Source of the DNA: Streptomyces sp. NBC_00654
GTDB lineage: Bacteria; Actinomycetota; Actinomycetes; Streptomycetales; Streptomycetaceae
Assembly: GCF_026341775.1 (NCBI RefSeq)
Contig: NZ_JAPEOB010000001.1
Coordinates: 4,526,001-4,590,000 of the forward strand
Direction: 5' to 3'
Length of the DNA: 64,000 bases
In this document: piece by piece, positions 27,553-36,702 of the stretch
How positions within the stretch are numbered: the first letter of the stretch is position 1
How the letters are laid out: every line of letters starts with the position of its first letter
The notes under the pieces: generated by a model
The model's input: only the letters and a program-made list of their open reading frames with translations
What the model was told of the DNA's origin: nothing
The model's database searches: none
Program-made: the position numbers and the translations under genes

Positions 27553-30500
27553 TTGAGTACCGTCCTTTTCCGCCGGCCCGCCCGCAGACGTGGACCCGAC
27601 ATGCCGGACGGGGAGTTGAGCCTCCAGGAGCCGCCCGTACTGCCGGAGGTCACCCCGGACAGCTCGGCGGTGTGGAACTACCTCCCGATGGCGCTGATGT
27701 CGGTCTCCATGGTGCTGATGTACATGCGCCCGGGCGGTTCTCGCAGCGGGGTGTTCATCTACCTGGCCCTCGGCATGATGGCGGTCTCCGCCGCCGCGAT
27801 GGTGCTGGGTCAATACGTGCGCCGCAGCAGCGAGCGCAAGCAGCGGCTGAACGGCGAGCGGCGGGACTACCTGCGCTATCTGCGCCAGGTGCGGCGCAAA
27901 GCGCGCACGGCCGTCGCGGAGCAGCAGCGGGCGCTGGCCTGGCGGCATCCGGCACCATCCACCCTGTGGTCGCTGGTGGGCACCAGCCGGCTGTGGGAAC
28001 GACGCCCGGCCGACGAGGACTTCGGTGAGGTGCGGGTCGCGGTGGGCGACCAGAAACTGGGCCTGAAACTGGCCCCGCTCTCCACCAAGCCGGTGGAGGA
28101 CCTGGAGCCGCTGAGCGCCCACGCGCTGCGCAGCTTCACCCGCGCGTACTCCACCGTGCCCCGGCAGCCGATCGCGGTGTACCTGCGGACCTGGGCACGG
28201 GTGCTGTTCCGCGGTGACCAGGAGCGGATTCGCGGGCTGGCCCGGGCGATGGTGGCGCAGCTCGCCGTGGTGCACTCCCCGGAGGATGTGTGGATCGCGG
28301 TGTGCGCGGCCGACGACCGGCGCGCGGACTGGGAGTGGGTGAAGTGGCTGCCGCACAACCTGCACCGGGCGGAGTCCGACGGCGCGGGCGCGGTACGCAT
28401 GGTGGTCACCTCGGTGAACGAGCTGGACGAGCTGCTCGGCCCGGAGTTCGCCGAGCGGCCCCCCTTCGATCCGGAGGCCCGGGCCGGCCGGGAGGAGCCG
28501 TATGTGGTGGTCGTGCTCGACGGGGTGACGCTTCCGGGCGGACACCGGGCGGACGGGCCGGGCTTTCGCAACACCGTGCTGCTGGACCTGGACTCCGCGC
28601 TGACCTGGCGGCCGGGCCGGTCGACGCTCCGCCTCGACGTGACCGATGAGACGCTGCGGCTGGTGCGCACCGACCGGGAACGCAAGGAACAACTGGTTCT
28701 GCTGGGGCAGCCGGACACGATGGCCGTGCCGGCCGCAGTCTCGCTCGCCAAGCGGCTGGCGCCGTACCGGATGGGCGTGGGGCGGGAGGCGAGCGAGCCG
28801 ATGGCCGCCGACACCGAACTGACCGCGCTGCTGGGCATCGCCGACCTGCACCGCCATGAACCGGCCTCGCTGTGGAGGCGGCGCAACCGCTCCGAACGGC
28901 TGCGGGTGCCGATCGCGGTGGGCCCCGGCGGGACACCGGTGGAGCTGGACATCAAGGAGTCGGCGCAGGGCGGCACCGGCCCGCACGGGATGCTCATCGG
29001 CGCCACCGGCTCGGGCAAGAGCGAACTGCTGCGCACCCTGGTGCTGGCCCTGGCGCTCACCAATTCCTCGGAGACGCTGAACTTCGTCCTGGTCGACTTC
29101 AAGGGCGGCGCGACCTTTCTGGGCCTGGACGAACTCCCGCACACCTCGGCGGTGATCACCAACCTGGCGGACGAGGTGGAACTGGTCGCCCGTATGCAGG
29201 ACGCGCTGCACGGCGAGCTGATTCGCCGGCAGGAGCTGCTGCGGTCCGCGGGCAACTACAGCTCGGCACTGGAGTACGAGAAGGCGCGAACGGACGGGGC
29301 CCCGCTGACCCCGCTGCCCAGCCTGTTCGTGGTGGTCGACGAGTTCAGTGAACTGCTCGCTTCGCACCGCGAGTTCATGGAGCTGTTCGTGATGATCGGA
29401 CGGCTCGGTCGCAGCCTCGGGGTGCACCTGCTGCTCGCCTCGCAGCGCCTGGACGAGGGCCGGATGCACCAGCTGGAGTCACATCTGTCGTACCGGATCG
29501 GTCTGCGGACCTTCTCGGCGATGGAGAGCCGCGGCGTGCTGGGCGTACCGGACGCCTATGAACTGCCGCCGACACCGGGCAGCGGTTTCATCAAGACGGG
29601 CGTGGAGGCGCTGACCCGGTTCCGCGCCGCGTACGTCTCCGGGCCCTACCGGCGGCGCAGCGGCTCGGAGCACCAGGCGCGGGTGGCGAGCCAGGTGGTG
29701 CCGTGGACATCCGCCTGGGTGGTGCCCCGGCAGATCCCCGAACTGCCGCCCGAGGAGGTCGAGCCCGAAAGGCCGGAGGAAGAGAGCCAGTCGCTGCTGG
29801 CGGTCGCCGTGGAACGGATGCGGGACGCCGGGCCGCCCGCCCACCAGGTGTGGCTGCCGCCACTGACCGAACCGTCCGCCCTGGATGAGACGCTGGGCCC
29901 ACTGGCTCCGCACCCCGAGTACGGGCTGACCAACATGGAGCTGCGCGGACAGCTCAAGGCACCGGTGGGCATCGTGGACCGGCCTTTCGATCAGCGCCGC
30001 GACCCGCTGATCGTGGACCTGTCGGCCGCCGGGGGCCACGCGGGCATCGCGGGCGGCCCGCAGAGCGGCAAGTCCACGCTGCTGCGCACCCTGATCAGTG
30101 CGCTGGCCCTCACCCACACACCGCGCGAGGTGCAGTTCTACTGTCTGGACTTCGGCGGCGGCACACTGGCCGCGCTGGCCGGGCTGCCGCATGTCGGCGG
30201 AGTGGCCGCGCGAATGGACAAGGAGCGGGTGGGCCGGGTCATGGCCGAGGTCACCGCGGTTCTGGCGCACCGCGAGCGGTTCTTCCTCGAACAGGGCATC
30301 GACTCGATGCCGACCTACCGGCGGAGACGGGCGGCCGGGGAGTTCCCCGACGAGGCGCACGGCGACGTGTTCCTGGCCGTCGACGGCTGGTCCACGGTCC
30401 GCCAGGACTACGACCAGTACCTCAGCACCTTCAACGCGCTGGCCGCCCGGGGCCTGAACTACGGCATCCACCTGCTGATCACCACCTCCCGCTGGGTGGA

Positions 30501-31524
30501 GCTGACCGCGGCGGTGCGCGACCAGACGGGGACCCGGCTGGAGCTGCGGATGGGCGATCCGATGGACTCCATGATCGACGTCCGCAAGGCGGCCACGGTG
30601 CCGCGGGTACCGGGCCGGGGCCTGACCCGCGACTCCAAACTGCACTACCTGGCGGCGCTGCCCCGGGTGGACGGGCGCGCCGGCGCCGGAGACCTCTCCG
30701 ACGGCGTGGCCGACCTGGTGGCCCGGGTGAGCGAACACTGGCCCGGTCCGCCGGCGCCGCCGGTGCGGATGCTGCCCACGCTGTTGCCCGCCTCCGAACT
30801 GCCTCCCGCCGGGGACGACGCCCTGCGGATCCCGCTGGGCGTCGAGGAGGAGACCATGGGCACGCTGTGGCACGACTTCTCGGCGACCCCGCACCTGATC
30901 GTCGTCGGGGACACCGAGAGCGGCAAGACCAACCTGCTGCGGCTGGCCGCGAAGGCGATCACCGAGCGCTACACCCCCGCCGAGGCACGGATCATGGTGG
31001 TCGACTACCGGCGCGAGCTGGTGGAGGCCGTGCCGGACGCCTACCGCCTCGGGCACGCGGTGTCACTGGACGCCCTCAAAGAACTGGTGGACGGTGCGGC
31101 ACGGGCGGTCAGGACCCGGGTGCCGGGCGCGGACATCGCCCCGTCCCGGATGCGGCAGTGCGACTGGTGGACCGGTCCGCGGCTGTTCGTCCTCGTCGAC
31201 GACTACGACATGGTCGGCGGCGGCGGCCCCCTGAACCAGCCGTTCGGCCCGCTGATGGATCATCTGGCGCTGGGCTACGAGGTGGGGATGCACCTGGTGG
31301 TGGCCCGCTCGGCGGCGGGCGCGGGACGCGGCCTGAACGATCCGCTGCTGCGCCGCATGCTGGAGGTCAACACCCCGGGCATCCTGTTGTCCTGCCCGCC
31401 CACGGAGGGCTTCGTGTTCGGCAATGTCAAGGGCCGCAACCTGATCCCCGGCCGCGGAACGCGGATCACACGCCGCAAGAGCATCGACATCCAGACGGCG
31501 TTGGCCGACCAGGGGGCCCCGTGA
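27553..31524 (+). CDS. eccC: EccC, FtsK/SpoIIIE-type T7SS motor ATPase with three ATPase domains
   Basis: The start is TTG 27553 (STVLFRRPARRRGPDMPDGE), because AAGGAGAG lies 6 bases upstream and this N-terminus is typical of actinobacterial EccC. The longer upstream frame lacks support. The protein is 1323 aa. Two transmembrane helices (about 38-90) are followed by three FtsK/SpoIIIE ATPase domains, with Walker A GATGSGKS at 483-490, GGPQSGKS at 834-841 and GDTESGKT at 1119-1126. The first domain also shows LVDFKGGATF and LFVVVDEFSELLA. EccCa and EccCb are fused in one chain, as in Firmicutes and Streptomyces. It drives substrate export by binding the YxxxD/E signal of EsxB-like proteins. 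It is alone on its transcript and converges on mycP. Confidence 0.94.
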   Translation: MSTVLFRRPARRRGPDMPDGELSLQEPPVLPEVTPDSSAVWNYLPMALMSVSMVLMYMRPGGSRSGVFIYLALGMMAVSAAAMVLGQYVRRSSERKQRLNGERRDYLRYLRQVRRKARTAVAEQQRALAWRHPAPSTLWSLVGTSRLWERRPADEDFGEVRVAVGDQKLGLKLAPLSTKPVEDLEPLSAHALRSFTRAYSTVPRQPIAVYLRTWARVLFRGDQERIRGLARAMVAQLAVVHSPEDVWIAVCAADDRRADWEWVKWLPHNLHRAESDGAGAVRMVVTSVNELDELLGPEFAERPPFDPEARAGREEPYVVVVLDGVTLPGGHRADGPGFRNTVLLDLDSALTWRPGRSTLRLDVTDETLRLVRTDRERKEQLVLLGQPDTMAVPAAVSLAKRLAPYRMGVGREASEPMAADTELTALLGIADLHRHEPASLWRRRNRSERLRVPIAVGPGGTPVELDIKESAQGGTGPHGMLIGATGSGKSELLRTLVLALALTNSSETLNFVLVDFKGGATFLGLDELPHTSAVITNLADEVELVARMQDALHGELIRRQELLRSAGNYSSALEYEKARTDGAPLTPLPSLFVVVDEFSELLASHREFMELFVMIGRLGRSLGVHLLLASQRLDEGRMHQLESHLSYRIGLRTFSAMESRGVLGVPDAYELPPTPGSGFIKTGVEALTRFRAAYVSGPYRRRSGSEHQARVASQVVPWTSAWVVPRQIPELPPEEVEPERPEEESQSLLAVAVERMRDAGPPAHQVWLPPLTEPSALDETLGPLAPHPEYGLTNMELRGQLKAPVGIVDRPFDQRRDPLIVDLSAAGGHAGIAGGPQSGKSTLLRTLISALALTHTPREVQFYCLDFGGGTLAALAGLPHVGGVAARMDKERVGRVMAEVTAVLAHRERFFLEQGIDSMPTYRRRRAAGEFPDEAHGDVFLAVDGWSTVRQDYDQYLSTFNALAARGLNYGIHLLITTSRWVELTAAVRDQTGTRLELRMGDPMDSMIDVRKAATVPRVPGRGLTRDSKLHYLAALPRVDGRAGAGDLSDGVADLVARVSEHWPGPPAPPVRMLPTLLPASELPPAGDDALRIPLGVEEETMGTLWHDFSATPHLIVVGDTESGKTNLLRLAAKAITERYTPAEARIMVVDYRRELVEAVPDAYRLGHAVSLDALKELVDGAARAVRTRVPGADIAPSRMRQCDWWTGPRLFVLVDDYDMVGGGGPLNQPFGPLMDHLALGYEVGMHLVVARSAAGAGRGLNDPLLRRMLEVNTPGILLSCPPTEGFVFGNVKGRNLIPGRGTRITRRKSIDIQTALADQGAP

Positions 31525-31553
31525 CATCCCGCGCCCCGCGCGGAACTCGCCGC

Positions 31554-31581
31554 CCGGCACGGACCTCGAAGGCCGTGCCGG
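31554..31581. terminator. Hairpin between convergent eccC and mycP
   Basis: A perfect 9-bp stem (CCGGCACGG / CCGTGCCGG) with a 10-base loop lies in the 86-base gap between the stops of eccC (+) and mycP (-). There is no T-run, as is common in Streptomyces. It could act as a shared bidirectional terminator. Confidence 0.5.
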
Positions 31582-31610
31582 TACGGGGCTCGGTGCGCGG
31601 CCGGCCCGTC

Positions 31611-32792
31611 CTAGGTCCCCGGGCGCCAGCCGCGCGCCTTGCCGCGCGGGACGACGACCATCGCGGCGCCCACCAGCAGTACCAGCGCCAGGGCGCCGCC
31701 CCCGACCAGCAGGGCGCGGACCCGGGGCCCCTCGGCGGCGGATCGGGGGAGCACCGCGGGCTCGGCGTCCTTCTCGGCCGGCGCCCGCTGGTCCGCCAGG
31801 AGCGCGGTCAGCCCGGCGTAGACGTCGAGCCGAGGGGTGTGGTCGGGATAGGCGGCCTCGGTCAGGCGGCGCGCTGTCGCGGCGGCGTCCAGCTCCGGGT
31901 GGTAGGCGCGCAGCAGCGCCGCCGCCCCCGCGACATGCGCGGCGGCGAGCGAGGAGCCGGAACCGATGAAATGGCCCGAGCCGCGCGCACCGATGCCGAC
32001 CACGGCCCCGCCGGGGGCGGACAGGTCGGGCGAGAGAGCGGCGGGCGCATCCTTGGGCCGGCCGCCGTCGGGACCGTGGTCGACCACCGACAGCACCCCG
32101 GGCAGCCGGGCCGGCCAGTAGGGGCGGGCCCGGGTGTCAGGCCGGCCGTCAGCACCCTCGGGAGCGACATCCGGCACGGCGGGCGCCACGACGAGCACGT
32201 CCTTCTCGCTCGCATGCGCCACCGCGGCGGCGAGTCCCCTGTGGCCGGCGTCGAGCACCTGGCCGACGTAGACGACCCCGGCGCCCTTGTCCACGGCGGT
32301 GCGGATGCCGTGCGCAATCAGCCCGGCGTCCGGGACGCCCCAGGTGTCGGTGCCGCGCACCGCGAGGATCCGCGCCCCGGGGGCGACGCCCGTGACGGTG
32401 GACCGTCCGGTGGGCGCGGCGGCGATCAGCCCGGCGGCGAAGCTGCCGTGCCCCACACAGTCCTCACCGGCCCCGCCCACCGCGGTGACCCGGCCGGCCA
32501 GCGCGGGCACCCGGGCTCCGACCCCGGTGTCCACGACGGCTACCGTGACACCGGCGCCCCGGCTGAGCTGCCAGGAGCGGGAGAGCTGAAGAGCCCGGTG
32601 GGTCCAGGGGCTCATCAGCGCGGTCTTTGCCGAGGCGGTCGCACAGGAGTCCTCGGCGGACATCCGCAGGCGCAGCGGGGGCAGGCTCACCGGCTCGCCG
32701 CCGTCGGCGACGGCGGGCGGGGCCGACAACAGGGCGGCTGTCGCAGCGACCGCCACGAGAGTCATGACACGACGGCAACGGTCATACGGCAT
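31611..32792 (-). CDS. mycP: Mycosin (S8 subtilisin-like protease) of the T7SS
   Basis: Counting from ATG 32792 the protein has 393 residues; ATG 32801 is an alternative and neither has a good ribosome site. A signal peptide (MPYDRCRRVMTLVAVAATAA, cut near PAVADGG) leads to a subtilase domain. Asp88 is in VAVVDTGVG, His115 in DCVGHGSFAAG and Ser281 in GSGSSLAAAHVAG. A C-terminal transmembrane helix (LLVGGGALALVLLVGAAMVV) and a basic tail anchor it outside the membrane. This is the mycosin layout. The usual oxyanion-hole Asn region (normally AAAGN) reads VVAPAVPDV, so activity may be altered. It is divergent from the beta-helix/AAA gene. Confidence 0.88.
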   Translation of the reverse strand: MPYDRCRRVMTLVAVAATAALLSAPPAVADGGEPVSLPPLRLRMSAEDSCATASAKTALMSPWTHRALQLSRSWQLSRGAGVTVAVVDTGVGARVPALAGRVTAVGGAGEDCVGHGSFAAGLIAAAPTGRSTVTGVAPGARILAVRGTDTWGVPDAGLIAHGIRTAVDKGAGVVYVGQVLDAGHRGLAAAVAHASEKDVLVVAPAVPDVAPEGADGRPDTRARPYWPARLPGVLSVVDHGPDGGRPKDAPAALSPDLSAPGGAVVGIGARGSGHFIGSGSSLAAAHVAGAAALLRAYHPELDAAATARRLTEAAYPDHTPRLDVYAGLTALLADQRAPAEKDAEPAVLPRSAAEGPRVRALLVGGGALALVLLVGAAMVVVPRGKARGWRPGT

Positions 32793-32866
32793 GGGGCACA
32801 TGCTAAGCGAAGTGCGGAGGGGACCGGACGGACCCCGGGCCCGCGCAGGACACAGGAGGGGCAAGC

Positions 32867-35800
32867 GTGTCACGGCAAGTACTGACGGTGGGTCAGGGAG
32901 ATTCGGACGAGTTCCGGACCATTGGCGAGGCGCTGGCCGCGGCACGGATGGGCGCGGTCGTCCAGGTCGGTCCCGGCCGGTACGCCGAGAACCTCACCGT
33001 GCGTACCCGGGTCACGATCGTGGGCGAGGGAGATCCGGGGTCGGTGGAGATCTGCCCGCGACGCGGCACCGCGGTCACGCTGGTCGCGGACGCGGTCCTC
33101 CTCACCGACCTCGTGCTGCGGGGCGGCAGCGAGGACGTCGCGGTGGTGGACGCGCCGCGCGGCCAGGTCGCACTGGACCGATGCACAGTGATCGGCTCGG
33201 GCTGGACGGCGGTGCTCGCCCGGCAGACCGGGTCGCTGGCGATGCGCGGCTGCCGGATCACCAACCGGGAGGGCGCCGGGATCGTGGACACCTCCACGAC
33301 ACCGAGCGTCATCGAGGACTGTGTGCTGGAGAATCTCGGCTCCTCGGCCGTCGTACTCAGCGAGAAGGCGGGCTCCACGCTGCGCGACTGCCGTATTCGC
33401 GACGCCCGCGGCAACGGCGTGCTGGCCAACGGGGAGGCGCAGGGCATCATCGAGTCCTGCGACATCAGCGGCACCGACAAGCCGGCCCTGGCACTGGAGG
33501 GCAACAGCACCACCCGCGTGCTGCACACCACCGTCCGCGACAGCAAGGTCGGCATCCACCTGACCAGCTCCGCCCGTCCGGTCCTGGAGGACGTCACGGT
33601 CTCCGGCACCTCGGGGCCGGGCATCGCCCTGTCGGCAGGCGCCGACCCGCTGCTGCGCCGGTGCACCACCACCCGTACCAAGGGACAGGGCCTGCTGGTC
33701 GCCGACCGGTCCCGGGGCACCTTCGAGGACTGCGCGTTCGACTCGGCGGCCGGGGCGGCGATCCGCGTCACCGACGTCGGCTCGCCGGCCTTCCTGCGTA
33801 CGACGGTGCGGGACTGCGCCGATACGGAGGCGGCGGTGCAGCTCACCGAGTGCTCCAGCGCCGAATTCGACCGCCTTGAGGTCGTCGCCCCGCGCGGCAG
33901 CGGAGTCTCCATCCGCTCGCAGGCCAAACCGCTACTGCGCCGGACCCTGATCAGCGGGGCCGGGCGGCACGGCGTGGAGGCGGGTGACGACGCGCGCGGG
34001 CGGCTGGAGTTCTGCATAGTGGAACGGGCGGCCCAGGCAGGAGTGCGCGTCGCCGACGGGGCGCAGGTCCAGTTCGACGACTGCGCCCTGCGCGCCTGCG
34101 GCGACGCCGCCGTCTCGGTGGGCCGGGAGGGCATGGCCACGGTCCGCGACACCGAGGTGGAGGGCTGCGCCTCTTCCGGAGTGCTGGTGGAGGATGGCGG
34201 GGAGGCGACACTGACCCGGGTACGGATCTCCGGGGCCGGAGCGCACGGCGTGCTGCTGGCCGCAGGAGCCCGCGCGGAGCTGCGGTCCTGCGAGGTGTCC
34301 GGCAGCGTCGGCGACGGCGTCCGGGTGGACACCGCGGAGCCGGTGACGGTCCACGGCTGCACGACGCGCGGCAACCGGGGCGCCGGCCTGACCCAGACCC
34401 GGGCCGGGGACCGGCTCGAAGTGCTGGAGCTGAACAGCGCGGAGAACGGGGCCCCGGACGCCTGGGGAGTGGACGCGGCGACCGGCGACGAGCAGGGCGG
34501 GCAGGACGACGGTCCGCAGGACCCGCTGCGGGAGCTGGAGTCGCTGATAGGCCTGGACGGCGTCAAACACCAGGTGCGTACGCTGGTGAACCTCAACCAA
34601 CTGGCGCAGCGACGCAAGCGGCTGGGTTTGCCGGTGCCGTCGATGAGCCGCCACCTGGTCTTCGCGGGGCCGCCCGGCACCGGCAAGACCACCGTGGCCC
34701 GGCTCTACGGCTCGATCCTGGCGCAGCTCGGCGTGCTGCAGAAGGGCCACCTGGTGGAGGTCTCCCGCGCCGACCTGGTGGCGCAGGTGATCGGCGGTAC
34801 GGCGATCAAGACGACGGAGGCGTTCAAGAGGGCGATCGGTGGCGTCCTGTTCATCGACGAGGCGTACACCCTCACCTCGGGCGGTTCCTCGAACGACTTC
34901 GGCCGGGAAGCGGTGGAGACCCTGCTGAAGCTGATGGAGGATCACCGCGAGGATGTGGCGGTCATCGCCGCCGGCTACTCCGTTGAGATGGACGGCTTCC
35001 TCTCCTCCAACCCCGGTCTGGCTTCACGCTTCACCCGCACCATCGAATTCGGCAACTACTCGGTCGACGAGCTGGTGACGATCACCGAAGGCATGTGCCG
35101 CTCCCACCGGTACGAGCTGGACCCCGACACCCCCCGGGTGCTCGCCGCGCATTTCGAGGCCATGGAGCGCGGCGCCGCCTTCGGCAACGGCCGTGCCGCG
35201 CGCCGGGTGTTCGAGGAGATGGTCGACCGCCAGGCGTTTCGGCTGGCCGCGATGGACGAACCGGCCGAGCGGGACCTGACACTGCTGCTGCCGGAGGACG
35301 TCAGCGAATCCGCGACGGCCCCGCGGACGGATGCCGAGGACCGGGAGGCGATGCTGGCGAAGCTGGACGGCATGGTGGGACTGCGCGCCGTGAAGCGCGA
35401 GGTCACCGATCTGGTCAGCCTGCTCACCACCGCCAAACAGCGGGAGGCCGCGGGCCTGCCCGTGCCCCGCATCAGCCGGCACCTGGTCTTCTCCGGCTCC
35501 CCCGGTACCGGCAAGACCACGGTGGCCCGGTTCTACGCGGGCCTGCTGGCCTCGCTGGGCGTCCTGTCCCGCGGCCAACTGGTGGAGGTGGCCCGGGCGG
35601 ACCTGGTCGGCCGGTATGTCGGGCACACCGCTCAGCTCACCAAAGAGGTCTTCCAGAGCGCCGTGGGTGGCGTCCTGTTCATCGACGAGGCGTACACCCT
35701 CACCTCGGGCGGTTCCTCGAACGATTTCGGCAGGGAGGCGGTGGACACCCTGCTGAAGCTGATGGAGGACCACCGGGACGAAGTGGTGGTGATCGTCGCG

Positions 35801-36154
35801 GGTTATACCGAGGAGATGCGCGGTTTCCTGTCCTCCAACCCCGGCCTGTCCTCGCGTTTCACCCGGTTCGTGGAGTTCGAGGACTACACCACCGACGAAC
35901 TGCTCACCATCCTGGGACGGCATGCCGAGGAAAGCGGCTACACCTGCCCCGCCCCCACCCTGGAGGCGCTGCGCGCCCGGATCGACATGACCCCGCGCGG
36001 ACGCACCTTCGGCAACGCCCGGCTGGCCCGCCAGTTGCTGGAGACGATGGTCACCAGCCAGGCCCGCCGCCTCACCGCTGTCACCCGACCCGGCCTGGAC
36101 GACCTGCGCACTCTTTTGCCGGAGGATCTGCCGACGGCGGGGGAGGGCATCTGA
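32867..36154 (+). CDS. EccA-like fusion: right-handed beta-helix plus two CbxX/CfxQ AAA+ ATPase domains
   Basis: This 1095-aa protein starts at GTG 32867 (SRQVLTVGQGDSDEFRTI) with AGGAGG 8 bases upstream. Residues about 10-525 form a right-handed parallel beta-helix, with some twenty-plus turns of the type G(V/I)xxxxGAxPxLxxCxxxxS. Two AAA+ domains of the CbxX/CfxQ/SpoVK class follow: Walker A GPPGTGKT at 601-608 and GSPGTGKT at 877-884, each with Walker B VLFIDEAYTL. EccA of mycobacterial ESX systems has TPRs plus one such AAA+ domain. Here a beta-helix replaces the TPRs and the ATPase is doubled. The likely role is cytosolic substrate handling for the T7SS. The two ATPase halves share long identical DNA. 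Confidence 0.9.
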   Translation: MSRQVLTVGQGDSDEFRTIGEALAAARMGAVVQVGPGRYAENLTVRTRVTIVGEGDPGSVEICPRRGTAVTLVADAVLLTDLVLRGGSEDVAVVDAPRGQVALDRCTVIGSGWTAVLARQTGSLAMRGCRITNREGAGIVDTSTTPSVIEDCVLENLGSSAVVLSEKAGSTLRDCRIRDARGNGVLANGEAQGIIESCDISGTDKPALALEGNSTTRVLHTTVRDSKVGIHLTSSARPVLEDVTVSGTSGPGIALSAGADPLLRRCTTTRTKGQGLLVADRSRGTFEDCAFDSAAGAAIRVTDVGSPAFLRTTVRDCADTEAAVQLTECSSAEFDRLEVVAPRGSGVSIRSQAKPLLRRTLISGAGRHGVEAGDDARGRLEFCIVERAAQAGVRVADGAQVQFDDCALRACGDAAVSVGREGMATVRDTEVEGCASSGVLVEDGGEATLTRVRISGAGAHGVLLAAGARAELRSCEVSGSVGDGVRVDTAEPVTVHGCTTRGNRGAGLTQTRAGDRLEVLELNSAENGAPDAWGVDAATGDEQGGQDDGPQDPLRELESLIGLDGVKHQVRTLVNLNQLAQRRKRLGLPVPSMSRHLVFAGPPGTGKTTVARLYGSILAQLGVLQKGHLVEVSRADLVAQVIGGTAIKTTEAFKRAIGGVLFIDEAYTLTSGGSSNDFGREAVETLLKLMEDHREDVAVIAAGYSVEMDGFLSSNPGLASRFTRTIEFGNYSVDELVTITEGMCRSHRYELDPDTPRVLAAHFEAMERGAAFGNGRAARRVFEEMVDRQAFRLAAMDEPAERDLTLLLPEDVSESATAPRTDAEDREAMLAKLDGMVGLRAVKREVTDLVSLLTTAKQREAAGLPVPRISRHLVFSGSPGTGKTTVARFYAGLLASLGVLSRGQLVEVARADLVGRYVGHTAQLTKEVFQSAVGGVLFIDEAYTLTSGGSSNDFGREAVDTLLKLMEDHRDEVVVIVAGYTEEMRGFLSSNPGLSSRFTRFVEFEDYTTDELLTILGRHAEESGYTCPAPTLEALRARIDMTPRGRTFGNARLARQLLETMVTSQARRLTAVTRPGLDDLRTLLPEDLPTAGEGI

Positions 36155-36286
36155 GCGGCGCTCAGGGAGGCTGGGCGGGAAACGGGGAGTACTGAGGTCC
36201 GGCTCCGGTCCGAGCGGGATCCGGAGCGAGCTGAAGGAGCCGTTCCGTCCCGCATAGGCCGGGGTGCTTCCGATGCGGGGGCGACC

Positions 36287-36702
36287 ATGCCAACCCCTGG
36301 CGTCAGGGTGGTGCCGGCCGAGGAGGAACGCGAGATCCTGCGCAGCCGTTACGGCGTGAGGCGGCTGTGCACCATCCTCGGCACCGCCCGCTCGGGCTTC
36401 TGCTACTGGCGTCGGACGACCAGGGACCGGGCCGCCCGGCAGGTGGCCGACGCCCGCCTGGCCACCCGAATACAGGCCGTGCGTCTCGATTCGGACGGCA
36501 CCTACGGAGCCCCGCGCCTCACCACCGAGCTCCGCGCGACCAGCGGGGAGGCGGTCAACCACCAGCGTGTCGCCGGATTCTGCGGGCGTCCGGTATCGAA
36601 GGGGTCCGGTTGCGCGGCCGGCACCGCACCACCGTCCCTGACTCCGCAACCGTCAAGGCGCCGGACCTGATCGGCCGCGACTTCACCGCCCAGGCCCCGA
36701 AC
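36287..36702 (+). pseudogene. IS3-family OrfB transposase fragment
   Basis: The frame from 36287 reads an OrfB N-terminal region (RYGVRRLCTILGTARSGFCY, YWRRTTRDRAARQVADAR and GTYGAPRLTTELRA). After RVA the homology continues in another frame (ASGIEGVRLRGRHRTTVPD, KAPDLIGRDFTAQAPN) and ends abruptly near 36702, before the DDE core. It is therefore frameshifted and truncated, and it joins directly to a beta-lactamase-like remnant on the other strand. Confidence 0.78.

Noticed and set aside
27111..27653. A 180-aa minus-strand frame across the eccD/eccC control region
   Set aside because: It spans the 20-base tandem array, whose period is not a multiple of three, has no family signal, and would overlap the eccC start.
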